Shown here piece by piece: positions 32,770 to 42,538 of a DNA stretch of 64,000 nucleotides. Under the pieces are notes generated by a model. That model did not search any database, was not told where the DNA came from, and was given only the letters and a program-made list of their open reading frames with translations. Made by a program: the position numbers and the translations under genes. The DNA is from CALSMU01 sp965230225. GTDB taxonomy: Bacteria > Bacteroidota > Bacteroidia > Flavobacteriales_D > Parvicellaceae. Where the stretch lies: NCBI GenBank assembly GCA_965230225.1, contig CBDDKM010000006.1, forward strand, positions 248,001 through 312,000, written 5' to 3'. The stretch's first letter is position 1. The number at the start of each line of letters is the position of its first letter.

Positions 32770-34188
32770 ATGGAACAAATCAGTATTTTCGACATGCTTA
32801 AGATCGGAGTGGGACCATCCAGTAGCCATACTCTAGGACCGTGGAGAGCAGCACAAAAGTGGATAGATCAATTAAAGGATCAAAAACATTTTGATCAAGT
32901 CGTTGAGGTTAAGGTAGAATTGTATGGTTCGTTGTCATTAACAGGAAAAGGGCATGCTACCGATTTAGCGATAATGCTTGGTTTGAGTGGTGCTGATCCT
33001 GAATACATTCCTGTAGAAGATATCAGTGGAGTAATTGACGAGATTAGGGAATCTGGAAAACTAAACTTTGGAGGAGAAAGAGTCATTCAGTTTAGTCCGG
33101 AGGGGGCCATTGAGTTTAAACGAGATTTTTTACCGTTTCATTCTAATGGGATGATCTTTAAAGCAATTCTTGATGACAAAGCGGTTATTTCAGAAAACTA
33201 TTTTTCCATAGGCGGAGGGTTTGTTGTTAAAGAAAACGAGGAACAAGAAGTTTCGGAGAGAGGAAGTAAGTTACCGTTCCCAATTCAGGTAGCAGATGAA
33301 TTAGCGAAACATTGTCAGGACCAACAGAAAAGCATTTCAGACATTGTACTACAAAATGAATTAACCTGGAGGTCTGAAGAAGAGGTTAAGTCGGAACTGA
33401 ATAGAGTATGGGATACAATGATGGAGTGCATGTACATTGGTTGTCATACAGAAGGTGTTTTGCCTGGAGGTTTGAATGTAGAGCGAAGAGCTTATAACAT
33501 CAATAAGAAGTTGATGAATGGATTGGAATACAAGGATGTAGATAGTTGGAGAGAATCTATTCGAAAATTGGACAGTCCATTCCATAAAGTAATGAAATGG
33601 GTAAGTTGTTTTGCTTTAAGCGTAAATGAAGTTAATGCCTCATTAGGTAGAGTAGTAACTGCACCAACTAACGGAAGTGCAGGTGTAATTCCTGCTGTAT
33701 TGATGCACTACCTTTGTTTTGTCAATAAATTTGCAGGAGAAAAGGAAATTCATCGCTTTTTGTTAACCGCTGGAGAGGTTGGTAGTATTGTTAAAAAAGG
33801 AGCTACCATTTCCGCAGCAATGGGAGGGTGTCAGGCGGAGATTGGAGTTTCTTCAGCTATGGCAGCAGCCGGATTGACGGAGTTGTTGGGTGGTTCTCCT
33901 GACCATGCTTTAATGGCGGCAGAAATTGCTATGGAACATCATTTGGGTGTTACTTGCGATCCTATTGGAGGTTTAGTTCAAATACCATGTATTGAAAGAA
34001 ATTCGATGGGAGCAATAAAAGCAATTAACGCAGCAGAAATGGCATTGGAAAGGGATCCGAAGATGGCTAAAATCTCATTAGACATGGCAGTAGATACCAT
34101 GTGGAAAACTGCTCAGGATATGAATAGCAAATACAAAGAAACTTCAGAAGGAGGTCTGGCGGTAGCGGTTAATATTGCCGACTGTTAA
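32770..34188 (+). CDS. sdaA: L-serine ammonia-lyase (iron-sulfur L-serine dehydratase), single chain
   Basis: This 472-residue protein combines the beta and alpha domains of the bacterial Fe-S serine dehydratase, which converts L-serine to pyruvate and ammonia. The N-terminal beta domain has SIFDMLKIGVGPSSSHTLGP (5-24). The alpha domain shows TAPTNGSAGVIPAVL, MGGCQAEIG (Cys354) and GVTCDPIGGLVQIPCIERN (Cys396, Cys407). These are the expected three cluster ligands. The stop TAA overlaps that of the convergent STAS-like gene as TTAA. Confidence 0.95.
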   Translation: MEQISIFDMLKIGVGPSSSHTLGPWRAAQKWIDQLKDQKHFDQVVEVKVELYGSLSLTGKGHATDLAIMLGLSGADPEYIPVEDISGVIDEIRESGKLNFGGERVIQFSPEGAIEFKRDFLPFHSNGMIFKAILDDKAVISENYFSIGGGFVVKENEEQEVSERGSKLPFPIQVADELAKHCQDQQKSISDIVLQNELTWRSEEEVKSELNRVWDTMMECMYIGCHTEGVLPGGLNVERRAYNINKKLMNGLEYKDVDSWRESIRKLDSPFHKVMKWVSCFALSVNEVNASLGRVVTAPTNGSAGVIPAVLMHYLCFVNKFAGEKEIHRFLLTAGEVGSIVKKGATISAAMGGCQAEIGVSSAMAAAGLTELLGGSPDHALMAAEIAMEHHLGVTCDPIGGLVQIPCIERNSMGAIKAINAAEMALERDPKMAKISLDMAVDTMWKTAQDMNSKYKETSEGGLAVAVNIADC

Positions 34189-34565
34189 TTCAGCGAGTAT
34201 AGCCAGGTTCTAGCATCTTTTTCATTGGCAAATACCTTAGTGGGGTGATCTGCCTTTCTGAACCTGGTATAGAATTGAGCAATAAGTCGTTGTGCTAATG
34301 AGTGAATGACAATGGCTTCACCAATCGCTTTAGAGTTTCTAGCTTGAGCATATTCTCTAGCTTCTTTGGTGCTGGTCATGAACTTTCCAGATATGGCTAG
34401 TACCCGCATAGGTCCCGAATTCAAATTCTGGTAAAACACATTTAATTCTTTAACGTCTTTCAGTTCAAGATGGATATTGTCCTTATAATGAATCTTCAAT
34501 AAATTCCTTTCTTCGAAGGTAAGAATCGCTGATTCAATTTCAGTTTGTTGTAGGAGAGTGGTCAT
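34185..34565 (-). CDS. STAS/SpoIIAA-like small protein (DUF7793-like)
   Basis: The 126 residues form alternating strands and helices. The C-terminal signature is AREYAQARNSKAIGEAIVIHSLAQRLIAQFYTRF followed by FANEKDARTWLYSL. The paralogue at 43846-44226 shares it. Such proteins resemble anti-anti-sigma/STAS domains, and the Thr in FMTSTKEARE could be the switch residue. They may belong to the partner pool of SpoIIE phosphatases such as the one at the left edge, but this is inference. Confidence 0.65.
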   Translation of the reverse strand: MTTLLQQTEIESAILTFEERNLLKIHYKDNIHLELKDVKELNVFYQNLNSGPMRVLAISGKFMTSTKEAREYAQARNSKAIGEAIVIHSLAQRLIAQFYTRFRKADHPTKVFANEKDARTWLYSLN

Positions 34566-34654
34566 TTAGGTCTAAGATAGAAAATTATAATTAAGACTAA
34601 TTTGTCTTTTTACCAATGAGTACTATTTCGTTTTAATTTCAGTATTTTTTCGGA

Positions 34655-34685
34655 TTGCACATTTGTGGAGTCATAGCTAGATTTA
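34655..34685 (+). promoter_or_regulatory. Promoter of the 34716 gene
   Basis: TTG at 34655-34657, 20 bases, then TAGATTTA at 34678-34685 (7 of 8 matches). Confidence 0.5.
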
Positions 34686-34715
34686 CGGTAACGATTAACC
34701 TCATAAAAAATAGAT

Positions 34716-35336
34716 ATGGACATCAAATTAAATTTCATCAACGAATCCAACGATCAAAACAATTCTGAAGTAGTTATTTTTCAAAAGAATGTAGCTACCG
34801 ATTTTGATGAATTGGCTGTGGCCTGGAGAGTAATAAAAAATTGTGGTGTGGGTGATCATCACCCGTTTACCTTTTCGGAGGAGTTTGCTGTAGGAGCATC
34901 AGATTCTTATGGAAACTACACTCCACAAAACCAGGCAAGATATGGGCAGAGATGGGAAATGATAAAAGATCATTCTGGAGACGTGATGCAATTGAGTAAG
35001 GATACTGCTTCCTCACCAAACGAAGTGGAAGTTGCTAATTCTTTACAACAAGGAGCAATTGATGCTAATATATACAGAGATGGAAAGTTATTGGCTGTTA
35101 AAACTGGTGTGTCTCCAGCTCAAAAAGCAGTGTTCTCATTTAAGCCAACCATCTTTGTTGGAGTGGTTTCAGAAGTGGTAGAGGGAGAAGTAATGAACTC
35201 GGCTATCATTAGTGAAATTAATACGGAAATCTCGTTGTTGGGAATTAGCAGTGCTGATATTGTAATGACCGGTGGTGGAACCGGACCCAATGCTACTCCT
35301 TTTCAGTTTGAACTAAGGGTTCACGAAATGGCATAG
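34716..35336 (+). CDS. Conserved hypothetical cytoplasmic protein
   Basis: The 206 residues carry no export signal. The N-terminal half contains IKLNFINESNDQNNSEVVIFQKN, then AVAWRVIKNCGVGDHHPFTF and AVGASDSYGNYTP. The C-terminal half looks like a beta sandwich and ends in GPNATPFQFELRVHEM. I have a weak memory of similar hypothetical proteins in other bacteria but no function. It stands alone with its own promoter and terminator. Confidence 0.7.
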   Translation: MDIKLNFINESNDQNNSEVVIFQKNVATDFDELAVAWRVIKNCGVGDHHPFTFSEEFAVGASDSYGNYTPQNQARYGQRWEMIKDHSGDVMQLSKDTASSPNEVEVANSLQQGAIDANIYRDGKLLAVKTGVSPAQKAVFSFKPTIFVGVVSEVVEGEVMNSAIISEINTEISLLGISSADIVMTGGGTGPNATPFQFELRVHEMA

Positions 35337-35368
35337 CCCACCTACACAACTCTACATTTATATATAAG

Positions 35369-35396
35369 AATCCCGACAGAATCGTCGGGATTTTTG
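35369..35396 (+). terminator. Terminator of the 34716 gene
   Basis: AATCCCGAC pairs with GTCGGGATT around AGAATC, followed by T-run TTTTTG. Confidence 0.85.
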
Positions 35397-35452
35397 CTTT
35401 TATATAAGTGGGGCTCAAGTATACATTTACAGATTATTCTTAACTTGTAGCT

Positions 35453-36436
35453 ATGATCCGCTGTATTTTACTTGTGCTGGCATTGAATTGTACGTTACTT
35501 TCGATTTCACAATCGTTTAGTATTGCAGGTAAAGCAGATTCTACCTTAAAGGAAAAGTCAGTTCCGACAGATACTTTAATTATAGACACATTTCAGGTTA
35601 ATTCTTCTCAGGTGTTTATTGTACAACATCAGGATTATCACCTACATTCCATAAAATGGATTGAGAACGCCATTCCATATTTTACTAATGAATATACCTG
35701 CTCAATATTAGGTCATCAATCTTATCAATTTGATGTTAAAGTATACTATGACGAGAAGTATACTTATAAGTCGTTTGGAATTCATGGCGTTAAAAAATTT
35801 GTTGCTTACTATCAAAAATTGCCCATGAACTGGAATAGTTCTATACTGTGTTCATCGGAGGATATTTTCAAATACAATTATAGAATTAGGCCCAAAGCAT
35901 TTGATCGACATAAGAGCGAAGTGGAAACACAAGATGTACTGGCAAGAACTTTTTGGGAGCAAATTCAAACCCTCAATTATATGTGGTATGCTGCGGATCA
36001 ATTAATAAGAGGGGCTAACCTTCCGCCAAGAAATGATCGCATGTATCCCAAAGATAAAATGGAGCAAGATTCTTTGATATGGGCAGAAAAAATGTACAAA
36101 GATTCGTTGAGTAAAGTTCGACAATCTGCTAATCAACCAATAATTGATTCCTGCTATAAGCTCCATAAAGCCTGGCATTTGCCTGGTATTAAGAAGTGTT
36201 TATCCTGTATGAGGAGTAATGATCAGATTCATAGGTCATTTGAGTTCCAAATGGTAGAGCAGGAGTATCAATTGGTTACTCAACGTGTTCAGAGTCTGGT
36301 GGCAATGGCAGATCGACTGTTTAATGAAGGCAATTATGTGAGAGCAATTGTATATTACGAAAAGGTGTTGGAGTACGACCCTGAAATGATTTATGCCAAA
36401 GACCAATGTGAGTTGGCAAAAGATCAGTTGAAATAA
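35453..36436 (+). CDS. Secreted protein with C-terminal TPR-like repeat, unknown function
   Basis: A signal peptide (1-19) precedes about 200 residues of unrecognised sequence with many Tyr and Lys residues. A C-terminal helical part (about 225-327) ends in a TPR unit (DRLFNEGNYVRAIVYYEKVLEYDPEMIYAKDQCELA). A CLSCMRS motif lies near 258. The stop adjoins that of the convergent bpX6-type gene of the MoxR system, with no space for a terminator. Confidence 0.65.
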   Translation: MIRCILLVLALNCTLLSISQSFSIAGKADSTLKEKSVPTDTLIIDTFQVNSSQVFIVQHQDYHLHSIKWIENAIPYFTNEYTCSILGHQSYQFDVKVYYDEKYTYKSFGIHGVKKFVAYYQKLPMNWNSSILCSSEDIFKYNYRIRPKAFDRHKSEVETQDVLARTFWEQIQTLNYMWYAADQLIRGANLPPRNDRMYPKDKMEQDSLIWAEKMYKDSLSKVRQSANQPIIDSCYKLHKAWHLPGIKKCLSCMRSNDQIHRSFEFQMVEQEYQLVTQRVQSLVAMADRLFNEGNYVRAIVYYEKVLEYDPEMIYAKDQCELAKDQLK

Positions 36437-38167
36437 TTACTTCTTCCTTTTAGATCGGTATCTCAAAGTATCTTTAGCAATTTCTCTATCGTTCAATTTA
36501 AACTTGCGTAACTGCTCCACAATGGCTGGTTTTCGGCTAATTTCCTGAGCAATAATTTGGTAAGCCATTTCTTCCATCTTTTCCTTTAATTCATTGTTTT
36601 TGGAGTGTTCATGTTGAACAATTCTCAGAAAAGATTCACGATTAGTATCGTTTACTTCTTCGGTGTAAAGTAGTTCGATCTCCTTCATTCTTTTCTTGTT
36701 TTCAGGGAAATGCTCCAGGTATTCTTTCAGGCAGCTATACGCCTGTATATTTTTTCTCCACCCTTCTAATAAAGCCGTTTTACATTTAATAGGGTCAAAC
36801 ATTTTAGTCTGGTATAATCTGGATGCTTCCAGATATTGCCCTTTGCTTTTCATTTGTTCCCCGGCCTTGTCGTAAGATTCATTGGCTTCTTTAAGCTGGT
36901 TTTGATTAAAGTACAAATCTCCTACTTTTTCGAACTTTCCTAATTCTTCGTAAAGCTCAATGGCCTGATCGATCATGTTGCCTTTTTCGTAGCATTCCGC
37001 AGCTCGCTCCTTATTGTTTAGTTGTTTAAGGTAAATGGTTGCTGCTTCGGCATATAATCTCCCTTCTTCTAAAGTAGATGCAGCTAAATAGTTGTCTTTA
37101 AGTAGTTTCAAATATACAAAAGCTGCCTTTTCGTATTCTCCTTTCTCTTTAAGCTGCCTGGCAGTTTTGTGGTACTGGTCACTTAATCGATGAAAACCAT
37201 CTCCAAGGTCAATACTTCCACCTGCAGAAGATGGTCCAGATATACTAAACAATGAAAAATCTCCTCTTCTTTGAGATAGGTTCCATTGACCTTGATTGGC
37301 ACTTCCTCTGGTAGTACCTTCATGATCCAATGGGATGGCATATTTAAGAGCTTCTTCAGGATCGTTCTCAAACATGTTCATTAATCGGTCCAATGTTTTC
37401 TGGTTTCGGTCATCCAGATCTTCAAAATCCTTTTTCATTTTATTCGACCAACTGTTTTCGTTGTCCGAATCAGCATTTTTTACAAAGAAGGACTCAAGCC
37501 TTTTCATTAAATCCGTCTTTTCCGTGTCTCCAATTGTGCCGTCTGATTTAACTCCTTTTTTGAACAGTGCTTTATACAAAGAGAACTTACCTTTTTCCCA
37601 GGTAGTAAGCGGTTTGTCTTCCAGTTTTTTCTTTTCCGGTACTATCTTTTCCTCCAATTGTTTAATGGCCTCTTCTGGTGGAATGGAATGTACCTTAAAT
37701 CCTCTAATCGAATCTGGAACCTTAACGGAAGGAGATGGCTCAAATATGTACCATGACTTTTCTTCTGGTTTAGATAAGAAGCTTTTAAAGTTAATTGCAG
37801 TGCTAAGTTTAACAGTGCCAAATTCAGGATGGGAGAGATGAATGTTATTTTCAAATAACTTCTCTTTATCTCCTTTACTTAAAAATGGTTGTACACTGGT
37901 TTTTTCCGGGATGAAATAATAGGTGTCTACCCGTTGACACAACTCATGCCTTCCAACTGAACCAGGAGTTAGTTTGCCCTTTGGTAAAACAAAACAACCC
38001 CAAATAGAGTTGGCTGTATTACCGGGAATAGGGTACACCTGAATATCCTGCATGGCAAAGTCTAGCTTTTGCAGATCCAGTAGCCATTGCTTAGCAGATT
38101 CTCCCTTTATCAGGAATCCTCCCAGGGGGAATTGATTGATATGTGATGGACTGATTTTTAATTCCAT
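36437..38167 (-). CDS. MoxR-vWA-beta-propeller ternary system protein, bpX6-like N-terminal domain with TPR repeats
   Basis: The first 135 residues (MELKISPSHINQFPLGGFLI, then PIPGNTANSIWGCFVLPKG) match the bpX-type domain found as the last component of these systems. A charged central region is followed by a helical TPR-like array (about 320-480: KTARQLKEKGEYEKAAFVYLKLL, AAECYEKGNMIDQAIELYEELG). The C-terminus is basic (YRSKRKK). The start overlaps the vWA gene by 10 bases. The protein is likely cytoplasmic. Its role in the complex is unknown; TPR repeats suggest binding of a client or target. Confidence 0.7.
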   Translation of the reverse strand: MELKISPSHINQFPLGGFLIKGESAKQWLLDLQKLDFAMQDIQVYPIPGNTANSIWGCFVLPKGKLTPGSVGRHELCQRVDTYYFIPEKTSVQPFLSKGDKEKLFENNIHLSHPEFGTVKLSTAINFKSFLSKPEEKSWYIFEPSPSVKVPDSIRGFKVHSIPPEEAIKQLEEKIVPEKKKLEDKPLTTWEKGKFSLYKALFKKGVKSDGTIGDTEKTDLMKRLESFFVKNADSDNENSWSNKMKKDFEDLDDRNQKTLDRLMNMFENDPEEALKYAIPLDHEGTTRGSANQGQWNLSQRRGDFSLFSISGPSSAGGSIDLGDGFHRLSDQYHKTARQLKEKGEYEKAAFVYLKLLKDNYLAASTLEEGRLYAEAATIYLKQLNNKERAAECYEKGNMIDQAIELYEELGKFEKVGDLYFNQNQLKEANESYDKAGEQMKSKGQYLEASRLYQTKMFDPIKCKTALLEGWRKNIQAYSCLKEYLEHFPENKKRMKEIELLYTEEVNDTNRESFLRIVQHEHSKNNELKEKMEEMAYQIIAQEISRKPAIVEQLRKFKLNDREIAKDTLRYRSKRKK

Positions 38168-40683
38168 GCCAGTATATCATCTATAAATGATTGTATATGC
38201 TGTTTGTAAAATCGTTCGGTGCTCCAGCTTTCTTGTTCGTACATTTTACTGGATACCTTTCTAACTTCAACTTTTGCACCAATGGATTCTAATTCATCCT
38301 TCAATTTTTCAGCATCATCAAATTTTAAAAAACAAGGAAGTATTTTGTTTTCCATATTTACTATTTCTTTCCCCATTTTTAAACCAATAATCAGGTGGTT
38401 TTTTAAAATTTGAATGGCTTTTATCTTCTCTTTTCCCGCATCAATAAGTGTTAATTCATACAATGGGTCAAATCGATAAAAGTTGTTTCCTGCAAAATGC
38501 AGTTCAGTAGCCATGGCTAAAGAGGTTTGTGGAACTAACGGAATGTATACATCCAGAGTGTTGGGTTTGTGATTCTTCAATATCATTACTCCGTTAGGGT
38601 TAATCTCTATGGAACTTCCATTGTGAAAAGTGAATACATTGTTTTCCGGATTCTCTGCCAGGATTTTAGAGTGATATTTGTTTCTGTCCAGTTTTAAATG
38701 TTGGCCGGAGTTAAGCTGCAATTCGTGTAAGTCGTTCAAAACAATTCTTCCTTCTGTATTGATGCAAATGTTTTTTACATTTTTGAAAATACCCGGAGTG
38801 GAGTAAAACCTGCGTCGAATATCTTCTACTTTTTTGTCGTGATCCGTAAATAGGTTCTTTAATTCGGAAAAGTGATACTGATTTTTTGTAATGTTCCCTT
38901 CCATGTCAATTTGCCATGAGCTGTTATAGTTGAAATGAAGGAAATAATCATTGCTAAAAACAAATGACTGATTTCTTCTGTGTTTCCATTGTGGGAAATC
39001 TACTTTTTTACTCTCACCATTTCTTAAGTTAACAATGGTAATGTCTTTGTTTTGGGTGCTGTAAGCTAAAAAATAATAATCTCCATTGCTGTGTAGTCCC
39101 ATTGCAAAATCCTTGTTGGTAAAAGGAAGGTTTTGATGAAATAACTCCCAACCGGATTCGTAGTATCGAGATGACTTATTATAAAGTCTAAGTAACGATT
39201 TTTCCTTGGTAACCTGGAAGATTTCGTCGTTTTCCGTTGTGAAATACGCCAAATGCCCTTGAGCTCTTTGAAATAGAATAGGAAAGTGGTCCGTTTTTTC
39301 ATCCCTGTGGGGAGCCTGTTTTTTGGGTTGTTTACTCCAAAGTTGTTCTAGTGGTAGTTGTAAGTGCTGTAAATGCCTTCTGCTACTTTTTAATTCTTTA
39401 TAAATATCAATTCCTCCCTCATCATCATTAAAGATCCAATAAGCAATTTGTTCTCTGAATTCGCTCATTACTTTAATCATTGAGGCGTGTTTCTGAGTAT
39501 TGGTTTCGGTAATGATAAAAACCTCTCTATTCTTAGCATCGGGGTCCTCTTCGAAATATTTCCTTATTCCTTCCGCACCATCCAGGCAGCCTTCTACAAT
39601 CTGGAACCCGTTAATCAAACTATCCAGAGAGGTAACATCTATAGGAGTAACATTGTTACCAACAATATAGGCCTCGCAGCTAATGTCCGTTTTAGGGTGT
39701 TTGGCAATAGCCACCATGGTAGCAAATGCCACGGTCTTTGGTGTTCCCCAGTTTTTTAACGATACATCAATAAGAATTACCCGTTTCATGTCGTTGGTAG
39801 ACGGAGGGGACTCTCTACTTAGATAGAGAGCTTCATTATTGGCTAACCTGGACAGGAAAACAATATCCTCGTTAGCGTATTCGGAAATAAGTAATTGATC
39901 AAAGTTGCCTTTGTTGGTGAGGTCGGATACACCGCCAATTTTTTGTTGAGTTGGAGTAGACGAGTGGAAAGGTAAGTGAATCCCCGACCACATCATTCTT
40001 ACAAGTGATCCCACCTTAAACAAGCGATGATCATTGATCATGGCGTCGATAAAATCTTCGTCTGTCTCAGGATCTTCAGGGTTTGGTGTTTCTTCTAATT
40101 CTATAGGTACTTCTAGTTCCGGTAAATCTATGATTACATCCAGAATTTGCTGCACAGTAGTAAATTTGCGGTGCAACAGAGCCAGTGGCTTTAAATCGTT
40201 GTTAATGGCTCGGTTATCAAGATTGAAGGTAGCTATTTGATAGCTTATATTGTTGGAATCATTAAAACCTGTTGCTATATGGTCCGCTCTTTTGGCAGAG
40301 GTTACATTGTGGCAGTTTCTGAAAATGGCTCGGAAAACCAGCATTTTTCTCTCACCAGTTTTATATTGGTCGGGTAAACCGGTTAATAAGTAAAGAAAGG
40401 CCATAGCATCCGAGATGTACTCGTCGCTGGTAATATTAATGTGCTTTCGGAGTATGTTTTCAATTTCCTGTAAAGACCTTACTCCATTAGGGTTAACCGC
40501 AGTAATAGCTAATAATAAGGATCCAAACGAAGGAAAACCTTGTAGTTTAAGTTGTTCCAGGATAGAAGAAACTAAATCTTTATAAGCAATGGTGCTGGAT
40601 TCCGGAATGGCTACAACAGTCCCATTTTCTTCCCATTGCCAGAAATAGTTTTCGTAAGAAGCAAAGTATTGATTTACGTTCAT
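38158..40683 (-). CDS. vWA-domain protein with C-terminal beta-propeller-like repeats (MoxR ternary system)
   Basis: An N-terminal helical region (1-230) precedes a von Willebrand A domain (about 300-460) with VILIDVSLKNWG at Asp306 and Ser308. The MIDAS pattern DxSxS is incomplete because the third position is Lys. Then come beta-propeller-type repeats (about 470-800: GHLAYFTTENDEIFQVTK, MGLHSNGDYYFLAYS, RIVLNDLHELQLNSGQ). MoxR ATPases commonly remodel or load vWA partners, and this is the expected partner of the ATPase two genes upstream. It overlaps neighbours by 4 and 10 bases. Confidence 0.8.
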   Translation of the reverse strand: MNVNQYFASYENYFWQWEENGTVVAIPESSTIAYKDLVSSILEQLKLQGFPSFGSLLLAITAVNPNGVRSLQEIENILRKHINITSDEYISDAMAFLYLLTGLPDQYKTGERKMLVFRAIFRNCHNVTSAKRADHIATGFNDSNNISYQIATFNLDNRAINNDLKPLALLHRKFTTVQQILDVIIDLPELEVPIELEETPNPEDPETDEDFIDAMINDHRLFKVGSLVRMMWSGIHLPFHSSTPTQQKIGGVSDLTNKGNFDQLLISEYANEDIVFLSRLANNEALYLSRESPPSTNDMKRVILIDVSLKNWGTPKTVAFATMVAIAKHPKTDISCEAYIVGNNVTPIDVTSLDSLINGFQIVEGCLDGAEGIRKYFEEDPDAKNREVFIITETNTQKHASMIKVMSEFREQIAYWIFNDDEGGIDIYKELKSSRRHLQHLQLPLEQLWSKQPKKQAPHRDEKTDHFPILFQRAQGHLAYFTTENDEIFQVTKEKSLLRLYNKSSRYYESGWELFHQNLPFTNKDFAMGLHSNGDYYFLAYSTQNKDITIVNLRNGESKKVDFPQWKHRRNQSFVFSNDYFLHFNYNSSWQIDMEGNITKNQYHFSELKNLFTDHDKKVEDIRRRFYSTPGIFKNVKNICINTEGRIVLNDLHELQLNSGQHLKLDRNKYHSKILAENPENNVFTFHNGSSIEINPNGVMILKNHKPNTLDVYIPLVPQTSLAMATELHFAGNNFYRFDPLYELTLIDAGKEKIKAIQILKNHLIIGLKMGKEIVNMENKILPCFLKFDDAEKLKDELESIGAKVEVRKVSSKMYEQESWSTERFYKQHIQSFIDDILAWN

Positions 40684-41435
40684 GACATCAAGTTTTGTTG
40701 TAGTTCGATGTCGAGCATAGACCGCTTAATGGAACTAATGGTTAATGATATTAGCTGTCTCTTGTCTATAGAAGAATAACTATTGTCTGTATTCCAGACA
40801 ATAAAAATGTCTCCTTTGGGCGAAAGAAAGTCGTTGATTTCGTTGGCAATAATGTCCAACTCAAATTGATAACCTGTTGGAATCATTTGATCTCCATTGT
40901 TCCAATAGGTATTGCCAGGTATTGGAAGTAAAGGAGAACCGATCACAAATGCTTCTTTATTATTAATGATGCACCACTGCAATTTGGATAATCTAACTTC
41001 GGGAGCATTTACAACATATTGCTCCAGAGTTTTAAGTGGCACTAATAAAGCACAAGCCTCTCTGGGAGTATCTGAATCAACTAATCGAATATTGAGTTGT
41101 TGTTCTAATCCAAAGAAATTGTGATTGTAATTGGAGATTGTTACCGGAATGGCTCTTTCTATGGGAGTCCATAATAATGAAGAAGCATTTCTTTCTGGCA
41201 ACAGACTGTTATAAGGATACAATTTTTCTCCTTTTTGATAGAACAGGTTTTTATAAGGAATGGCTTTTACCTCGGTAGATTCAATTTGGTACAATTCAAA
41301 ATTGGTTATCCACACCCAATCACCGTCAAAGGCAACTTTGAGGTTGGGCCATTGTCTCAAAGCGCTTAAGTCATTTATTAAACGCTGTTCAATCTGTAAA
41401 AAATAGGTTATATGGTCTGTAGCATGGTTTGCCAT
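40680..41435 (-). CDS. bpX-type accessory protein of the MoxR-vWA ternary system
   Basis: The 251-residue protein has no catalytic motif I can see. Its position between the MoxR and vWA genes, with overlaps of 28 and 4 bases, fits the small bpX components of these systems. Visible blocks are LPERNASSLLWTPIERAIPV, LVPLKTLEQYVVNAPEVRLSKLQW and PLLPIPGNTYW. Related blocks in such proteins end with a Gly/Pro-rich IPGxxYW. Assignment to a particular bpX subtype would need a profile search. Confidence 0.65.
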   Translation of the reverse strand: MANHATDHITYFLQIEQRLINDLSALRQWPNLKVAFDGDWVWITNFELYQIESTEVKAIPYKNLFYQKGEKLYPYNSLLPERNASSLLWTPIERAIPVTISNYNHNFFGLEQQLNIRLVDSDTPREACALLVPLKTLEQYVVNAPEVRLSKLQWCIINNKEAFVIGSPLLPIPGNTYWNNGDQMIPTGYQFELDIIANEINDFLSPKGDIFIVWNTDNSYSSIDKRQLISLTISSIKRSMLDIELQQNLMS

Positions 41436-42538
41436 AAAGATTCAATCTCCCCGGTCAGATGTTGTTTGTGTTCTTCGTTTTTAATCCAGTTACATCTGGT
41501 TTGTACATACCTCAGTTTGTCTTTAATTACGTTTTGTTCTTCAAAAGTGAGGTTTTCGGAATTCCATTTGTCCTTAAGCAAATTAATCTCCTTCATTAAT
41601 TCTTCAGGGTTAGGAACTTTGTTGTAATGTGCCTGTGGGTGAGCCCCAGGTTCTGTATCCTTCTCAATAATGGTGTCAATAACTCCTGCAAGAATTTCAA
41701 TCTGTTCTTCAGTGTCCCAAATGTATTTCAATACCCATAGATCAGATAGGATAGCAGATGTTCTTCCGCACATTACAGCGCTGGCGGCAAGTAAGTTTTG
41801 AATTTTTACTGCTCTACGATCCGAAACCTTGATCCCAGTGTTTCTCAGGTTGTGTATCAAGTCAATGTATTCCTTTTGAATAGGAGTAAGGTCCACTTTT
41901 TTAGTTTCTTCCTGAAGGGCAATAATGTCTTCCGGCCGAATTAATGGAGCTTCCGTAATGTCTCTTTTTTCTAGTTTCCTTCCGGCTATCAATACAGCTT
42001 CCAAATGATCAGGGTTTACGTAATCGCAACGAACTCTAATTAGGAAACGGTCTAATAAGGCATTTAAAGATTCGTCTTCCGGTAACAGGTTACTTGCTCC
42101 CACAAACATTAGTGCAGGAATCCTTCTGGTTTCCTTTCCTCTTCTAAAGATCTTTTCGTTCAGAGCCATTAATAAACTATTCAGTATAGCGCTATTGGCA
42201 TTAAAGATCTCATCCAGAAATACCATAGAAGCTTCCGGTAGCATCCCCTCTGTATTGGTGGTTAGTTCTCCATCTTTTAATTTACGTATATCAAAAGGCC
42301 CAAAAATCTCATTAGGTTCTGTAAATCTGGTAAGCAAGTATTCAAAGTTTTTACCATTTTCAATACAGTTAGAAAGGGATCTTACAATGGCACTTTTTGC
42401 TGTTCCCGGAGGCCCCAATAAAAAGGCATTTTCTTTAGCAATTAAGCTAATTCCCAGTAGGTCTATTATTTCGTCCTTTCCTACAAATGAGTCTTTGATG
42501 TAGGTTAGTACAGCGTTTAATTTGTCAATATTACTCAT
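41408..42538 (-). CDS. MoxR-family AAA+ ATPase
   Basis: A 376-residue AAA+ protein with Walker A GPPGTAKSA (42-50), Walker B MVFLDEIF (Asp109, Glu110), a sensor 1 region (LMFVGASNLLPEDESLNALLDRF) and Arg residues after it (FLIRVRC). LLTRFTEPNEIFGPFD is characteristic of the MoxR/RavA branch. It would use ATP to remodel or activate its vWA partner. It overlaps the upstream gene by 8 bases and the downstream gene by 28. It is the motor of the five-gene system. Confidence 0.93.
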   Translation of the reverse strand: MSNIDKLNAVLTYIKDSFVGKDEIIDLLGISLIAKENAFLLGPPGTAKSAIVRSLSNCIENGKNFEYLLTRFTEPNEIFGPFDIRKLKDGELTTNTEGMLPEASMVFLDEIFNANSAILNSLLMALNEKIFRRGKETRRIPALMFVGASNLLPEDESLNALLDRFLIRVRCDYVNPDHLEAVLIAGRKLEKRDITEAPLIRPEDIIALQEETKKVDLTPIQKEYIDLIHNLRNTGIKVSDRRAVKIQNLLAASAVMCGRTSAILSDLWVLKYIWDTEEQIEILAGVIDTIIEKDTEPGAHPQAHYNKVPNPEELMKEINLLKDKWNSENLTFEEQNVIKDKLRYVQTRCNWIKNEEHKQHLTGEIESLWQTMLQTI

